A stretch of 64,000 nt of DNA from Lingula anatina. Lineage: Eukaryota; Brachiopoda; Lingulata; Lingulida; Lingulidae. Below the pieces are notes generated by a model, which was not told the DNA's origin, ran no database searches, and was given only the letters and a program-made list of their open reading frames with translations. Below, one piece after another: positions 59,995 through 64,000 of the stretch. A program made the translations under genes and the position numbers. The DNA lies in contig NW_019775678.1 of the NCBI RefSeq assembly GCF_001039355.2, forward strand, positions 153,826-217,825. Reading direction: 5' to 3'. Each line of letters starts with the position of its first letter. Positions within the stretch are counted from its first letter, which is position 1.

Positions 59995-61610
59995 ATTACA
60001 TGCATGTTGTTTTATCAATAAATAAATAAACCTAAAAGTGAAGAATGCATTAGACTGAACAGCTTATACATGTACATACCGGTAAAATTTCCATTGTAAT
60101 TTTGGTGTAGATATGCACAGCACGCAAAAACCAACATGGTCAAAACTGCCTTTTGAGGAAAACGCTGCTTTACAAGGTATGTCATAATATACAATGAGAA
60201 CATGTGATTGAAGTCGAGTGCATCTGGTATATTACAAAATGTAATTACACAGTAGTACATAATGTTAAAGGTTGAGAAATCATCACCCAGTGGCGTCACT
60301 TCACCTGTACTTAAACTCTGCAGACGTCCTCATTGCCTTTAAGGTCAGGTGTGTCGTTATTGTCAAGTGTCACAGAGTTTAATCGGCCCCTCCCGTGCGA
60401 CACTGTTCTCCATCTAAACGCAGCGTTCTTATTCGGCACCAAAGCGCCACAAGCACAGACGACTTCTTTCAACTTAGCTTACGGTATAGAGAATAAAAAA
60501 TGAAAGAAAATCGATTACTTTTGCAAATTTATCATTTCTTTGGAGACAGCTAGGTTTGCTAATTGGCGATCTAAGCTGGCGTTACAGTTGAGACATGTTG
60601 TTTCGTCTCAGCTGGACAGTAATGAGGATGGGACATGATATCGGGCATGTTTGCAAATTGACAAGTAGTTGTGCCTAAATCGTTACAAATATAAATTTTC
60701 ATTGTTAAACCAACCTTCTTGTCTCAGCTTCATGAATATTACTTTTTGTCATAAAACCGTTTTTAACGGAGGTTAACGTAAGTTGTTGCTGCATACAAGT
60801 AAATCTTCAAAAACACCCGATTTTCCCAGCATCTTGGCTAATGTTGGAATTGCGTGACAGAAGAGGTCGTCTCAGTGACAGTGCACGTCTTGGCGGGGAA
60901 ACTGAACTCTTTGGTCTGTGGTGCCGTATGTTTTCACATGGTTTACTGACAGTTACTGTTGAAAATAAAAGTAAACGGTGGGAGAGCCGGTGTGGCGCAA
61001 TAGACCCGTGCCGTGACGAAACCGTTCTGCACATGCGCATTGAGGGTAGATTGAAAGCAGTAACTTCCGGTATGACGATGTCGTCCTAAGTAGGCGCTAT
61101 GTTTGCACTGAACTATGATCTTTCAATTCATAATTCAGTGGTTTTCGTCATGAGAGAGTATGTATTTGATAATCTTATTACTACTGAGTACAGTATGCGG
61201 GGGAATGTTGGAAGTGAGCTTTTGATCGTGACTGAACTGTTTGGCTCTGTGTGAAAAACGTGGTCTAAGACTCGTAGTATAAATGTTTTCACGCTACAAT
61301 GTTCTTTCAATTCAGAGTACAGTCATTTTCATTAAAAAGAAATTGTGTGTTTGATAATACTACAACTTTCTCTACGGGAAAATGTTGGAAATGCATGTGC
61401 AGCTACGTACTGTAAGTTAACAGACTGCTACCCCCGCGTGAATAATCCGCCAGAACGGTTTATTCACGACGACGGTTTCTTCACGTGACACCGGCAGAAA
61501 CGTCCGCCATCTAACAATATTGTTAAGATGCAGAAAATGTTAAAAGAACACCTTTACATATCTAATTAGTTCAAAAATGAGACTGTTAACATGCCTGAGA
61601 ATTAAATTTG
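59995..61610. other. Intergenic, no gene recognised
   Basis: The segment 60841-61089 is GC-richer and open on both strands (82 and 77 codons), but neither product shows a recognisable domain or splice context. The remainder has no features I can support. Confidence 0.4.
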
Positions 61611-61613
61611 AGG

Positions 61614-62105
61614 AAAAAACACTTATATACAAAAAAAGCATAATTTCACCAAAACTTAACCGATCAAGCTTATTTTCAAACTTAATCTATATTTCAGTAA
61701 CACTGATCACTCCTGTGAATTTCAAGACAATTGACCATTCGATTTTCCTTAAAATGTGTTATAGGTGTTACATATACATGTATGCTGAAAAAAGTGAAAA
61801 AAAAAAACCAGCATAACTTCCATAAAAATGGCCTGATCATGCTGATTTTCGAACTTGACCTGTGTATTATGAATATTGATTAATTCTGAAATTTTCAAGC
61901 CAAAAGGTAAAACGGTTTTTCACTTATCGTGTTATCGGTGTTGCATATATGCTGAAAAAAGTAAACAAAACAGCATAACTTCCATAAAAAAATGGCCTGA
62001 TCATGCTGATTTTCGATCGTGGCCTACATATTATGAATATTCATCAGTTCTGTAAGTTTCAAGCCAAAAGAAAAAAGCGGTTTTCCACTTATCGTGTTAT
62101 CGGTA
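61614..62105. repeat. Tandem repeat, about 160-bp unit, three diverged copies
   Basis: Units share AGCATAACTTCCATAAAAAT, GGCCTGATCATGCTGATTTTC, TATGAATATT and TTTCAAGCCAAAAG, then CACTTATCGTGTTATCGGTG. The first unit is the most decayed. No coding frame is preserved between units. Confidence 0.75.
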
Positions 62106-62617
62106 AAAGTGCACAGCGACGGCGACGACAGACGCAGGTGACGGCCATATGTACAGACATATCTGTGTCTGTACATAAAAAGTCAAAAACCTGTCGTGGG
62201 GTACACCTCTTAATCTTCAAAGTTCTTCGGTTCGAGGGGTCTAGGGGGGTCACGGGGGTCCTGGGGGTTGCCAGATTTACGTCTATTTAAAATGAAAGAG
62301 ATATTAACCTCGTGCACTCTGTCTTCCCTGTACAAACCTCCCCTTTGTCCATTGTTGTCAGAAAATTTTGTTTCCCAGCTTTCACTAATTTGAAGAAAAC
62401 ATGCAATTTGGAGCCACGACGTTAAACCAAAGTATTCTCTAAAGCCAATAAAGTCCTGTATATCTTTCAATGCAGATGTAACCGATACGATATGTTGCAG
62501 TTCTCCGTGAACAATTTGCACAGATGTAAACGCTCACGTGGGTGATGTATGGGCAATAAATCCTCTCTCTCCGCTTTGTGTATACGTGTATGTTGCTACT
62601 TTTGTATTTTGAGACAC

Positions 62618-62878
62618 AGGGACCATTCCCAGACCCTATCGTACTAACTTGGTATCGAACTATCTCCAAGGGAATTCTCGCTTAATTGCAATTAACATAA
62701 GCAGTTCAGATGTCTGTCACGCCTACTGAAGTTGATAGGGGGTTATAAACTATCGTTTAGCGGCTTTAGTAGACGTGCCAGACATCTAAGCCACTTAAGC
62801 TGAAAGCAATTTAGCGAGAAACCCCCTTGGAGATGGACCGATCCTGTTAGATCGATCAAGGGATGGGAAGCCAGTCTT
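62618..62878. mobile_element. Palindromic MITE, GATCGATC family, subfamily 3
   Basis: Left arm GGGACCATTCCCAGACCCTA, with TATCTCCAAGGGAATTCTCG; right arm CGAGAAACCCCCTTGGAGAT, ending GGGATGGGAAGCCAGTC. The middle pairs CACGCCTACTGAAG with a CTTTAGTAGACGTG arm. A close relative is at 45863-46130. Confidence 0.8.
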
Positions 62879-63394
62879 ACTCTGCTAACTAATGTGTGCA
62901 ACCCGCCGTATAGATTACATGACCGGTAATATATCTGTTACGATATCTTCAAGCCTTCTTTTGTCGAGAGACAGATGTGGTGTAATTTTGTTACTGAGCC
63001 GGAATCAAAAAGCAAGGAGGCTGATCGGTTATAGCGAGCATCGGATGGCTCACCAAATATCACTGAAATCGGAGCATCTAGTAGCTCCTGAGTCGTATTG
63101 CACGGGCACATTTGGGACGATGAAAGACAATTGTAGTTATGTAGCTCCTACTTGATGTCTTTATTTAAGGAAGAAAACAAAATGTTAAAGGGATAACAAC
63201 TGTTCGTATGATATCCATATTTCACAATAAATACATTGTAAACAACTCATAGAAATATAATAAATTCTATTTTACCAACAAAACGCAATTATTCTGGAAA
63301 TTGTGTTTGTCCTCACACCACGTGACCTCCATAGATGGCTACACTCTGTAAGAATCTCTTAAGAGAATATAACAAAAACCAAAGTAAAAAAGAA

Positions 63395-63545
63395 GAAAAC
63401 AGGGACTAACTTTGAATGTCGGAATGGATTCTATAACCATTGGTAAGTATGGGAAAACTGTCCTTTACCCCAGGAATATCCTTTTTTTTTTTTTTTTTTG
63501 CCAAAATGAACAGTTGTTATCTGTTTTATATTCTCCTTCCGTTCA
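63395..63545. mobile_element. Fragment of dispersed repeat family I
   Basis: Reverse complement of the right end of 28195-28565: shared blocks GGACTAACTTTGAATG, ACCATTGGTAAGTA and GCCAAAA. A poly-T run interrupts it at 63481-63499. Confidence 0.6.
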
Positions 63546-64000
63546 AGGCGTATGCATACTTCCTTTCAAACCCGTTGTGAAGGGGAGCATTTTTTTCTGT
63601 ACATCCCCTCCTCCCTACTTCATTTTTGTGGGGGCCCAGCCCCTCCCCCATTTTTGGTAGGGGACAGGGTCTGAGATCACCGTGTTTCTTTCTTTTTTTT
63701 TTCAGGAAAAAGATTGATAAAGGGGGCTACTAGCCTTCTTTCAGCTTCCACTTGAGACACTTTTGGAGCAAACATATGTTAAGCGAAGCGAAAAACGAAC
63801 AATTAACAATTATTTCATTTCTTCTTTGTAATCCTCAAAGGTGAGCGAAAATTGAATTCGTGGAGCCAAATTGAACAAAACTTGGTACTTGTGAATTTAG
63901 CACAAAAAATGGTAAGATATCTTTCGTGTACTCTAAAGCCAGGTGGGTGACCTGAATCCTCCGATGATGTTATTTTATATTGAATGAAACACTGCATTCC
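63546..64000. other. Right edge, no gene recognised
   Basis: It contains C-rich and T-rich tracts and no open frame with a recognisable product. Confidence 0.4.

Noticed and set aside
60841-61089. 82-codon open frame in a GC-richer patch
   Set aside because: Both strands are open for similar lengths, and neither product resembles a known protein or has splice context.
1-64000. CRISPR array, bacterial operon or phage region
   Set aside because: All tandem repeats here have units without unique spacers, and genes have introns with GT-AG borders. The DNA is eukaryotic nuclear sequence.

Overview
This window is animal nuclear DNA. The genes are split by AT-rich introns with GT-AG borders, and the intergenic DNA is crowded with short palindromic transposons, SINEs, minisatellites and (ATT)n or (TG)n tracts. 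The gene content (ASAP-type ArfGAP, Rab20-like GTPase, PDCD2L, and an FMRFamide-receptor-like GPCR without introns in its coding part) suggests an invertebrate bilaterian. A lophotrochozoan (brachiopod, mollusc, annelid) or a cephalochordate would fit, but the sequence does not let me choose.

Layout. Positions 1-12.8 kb, plus strand: the 3' two thirds of an ASAP1/2 orthologue. Sixteen exons encode PH, ArfGAP, ankyrin, proline-rich and SH3 parts; the BAR part lies off the left edge. Positions 14.7-21.2 kb, minus strand: a complete five-exon Rab20-like small GTPase (215 aa), whose last exon appears twice. Positions 21.5-29.9 kb, plus strand: PDCD2L, transcribed divergently from the Rab gene across a 260-bp shared promoter interval. 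Six exons encode 506 aa, and exons 3 and 4 appear twice. Positions 29.6-50.4 kb: no convincing cellular gene, only two large duplicated blocks and many transposon copies. Positions 50.4-51.6 kb, minus strand: a 400-aa rhodopsin-class GPCR. Positions 51.7-64 kb: intergenic repeats, including a 1.66-kb terminal-inverted-repeat element nested in a minisatellite.

The dominant structural signal is that the window contains exactly five isolated N characters (16076, 24327, 32659, 40975, 51878), and each one separates two copies of the same local sequence. Copies range from apparently identical (1,484 bp) to clearly diverged, with reciprocal LINE and SINE insertions. The simplest reading is that two haplotypes of a very polymorphic animal were placed end to end at assembly joins. 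The doubled Rab exon and doubled PDCD2L exons should therefore be treated as suspect until long reads span them.

Functionally, the ASAP protein and the Rab20-like protein both belong to membrane-traffic GTPase biology, while PDCD2L is a ribosomal-protein chaperone family. I see no evidence that the four genes form one pathway. I did not find a new multi-gene system. The most unusual items are the N-linked duplications, a minisatellite made of repeated 3' splice-site-like units just before an ASAP exon, and a tandem array of AGGTCA half-sites in a Rab20-like intron.
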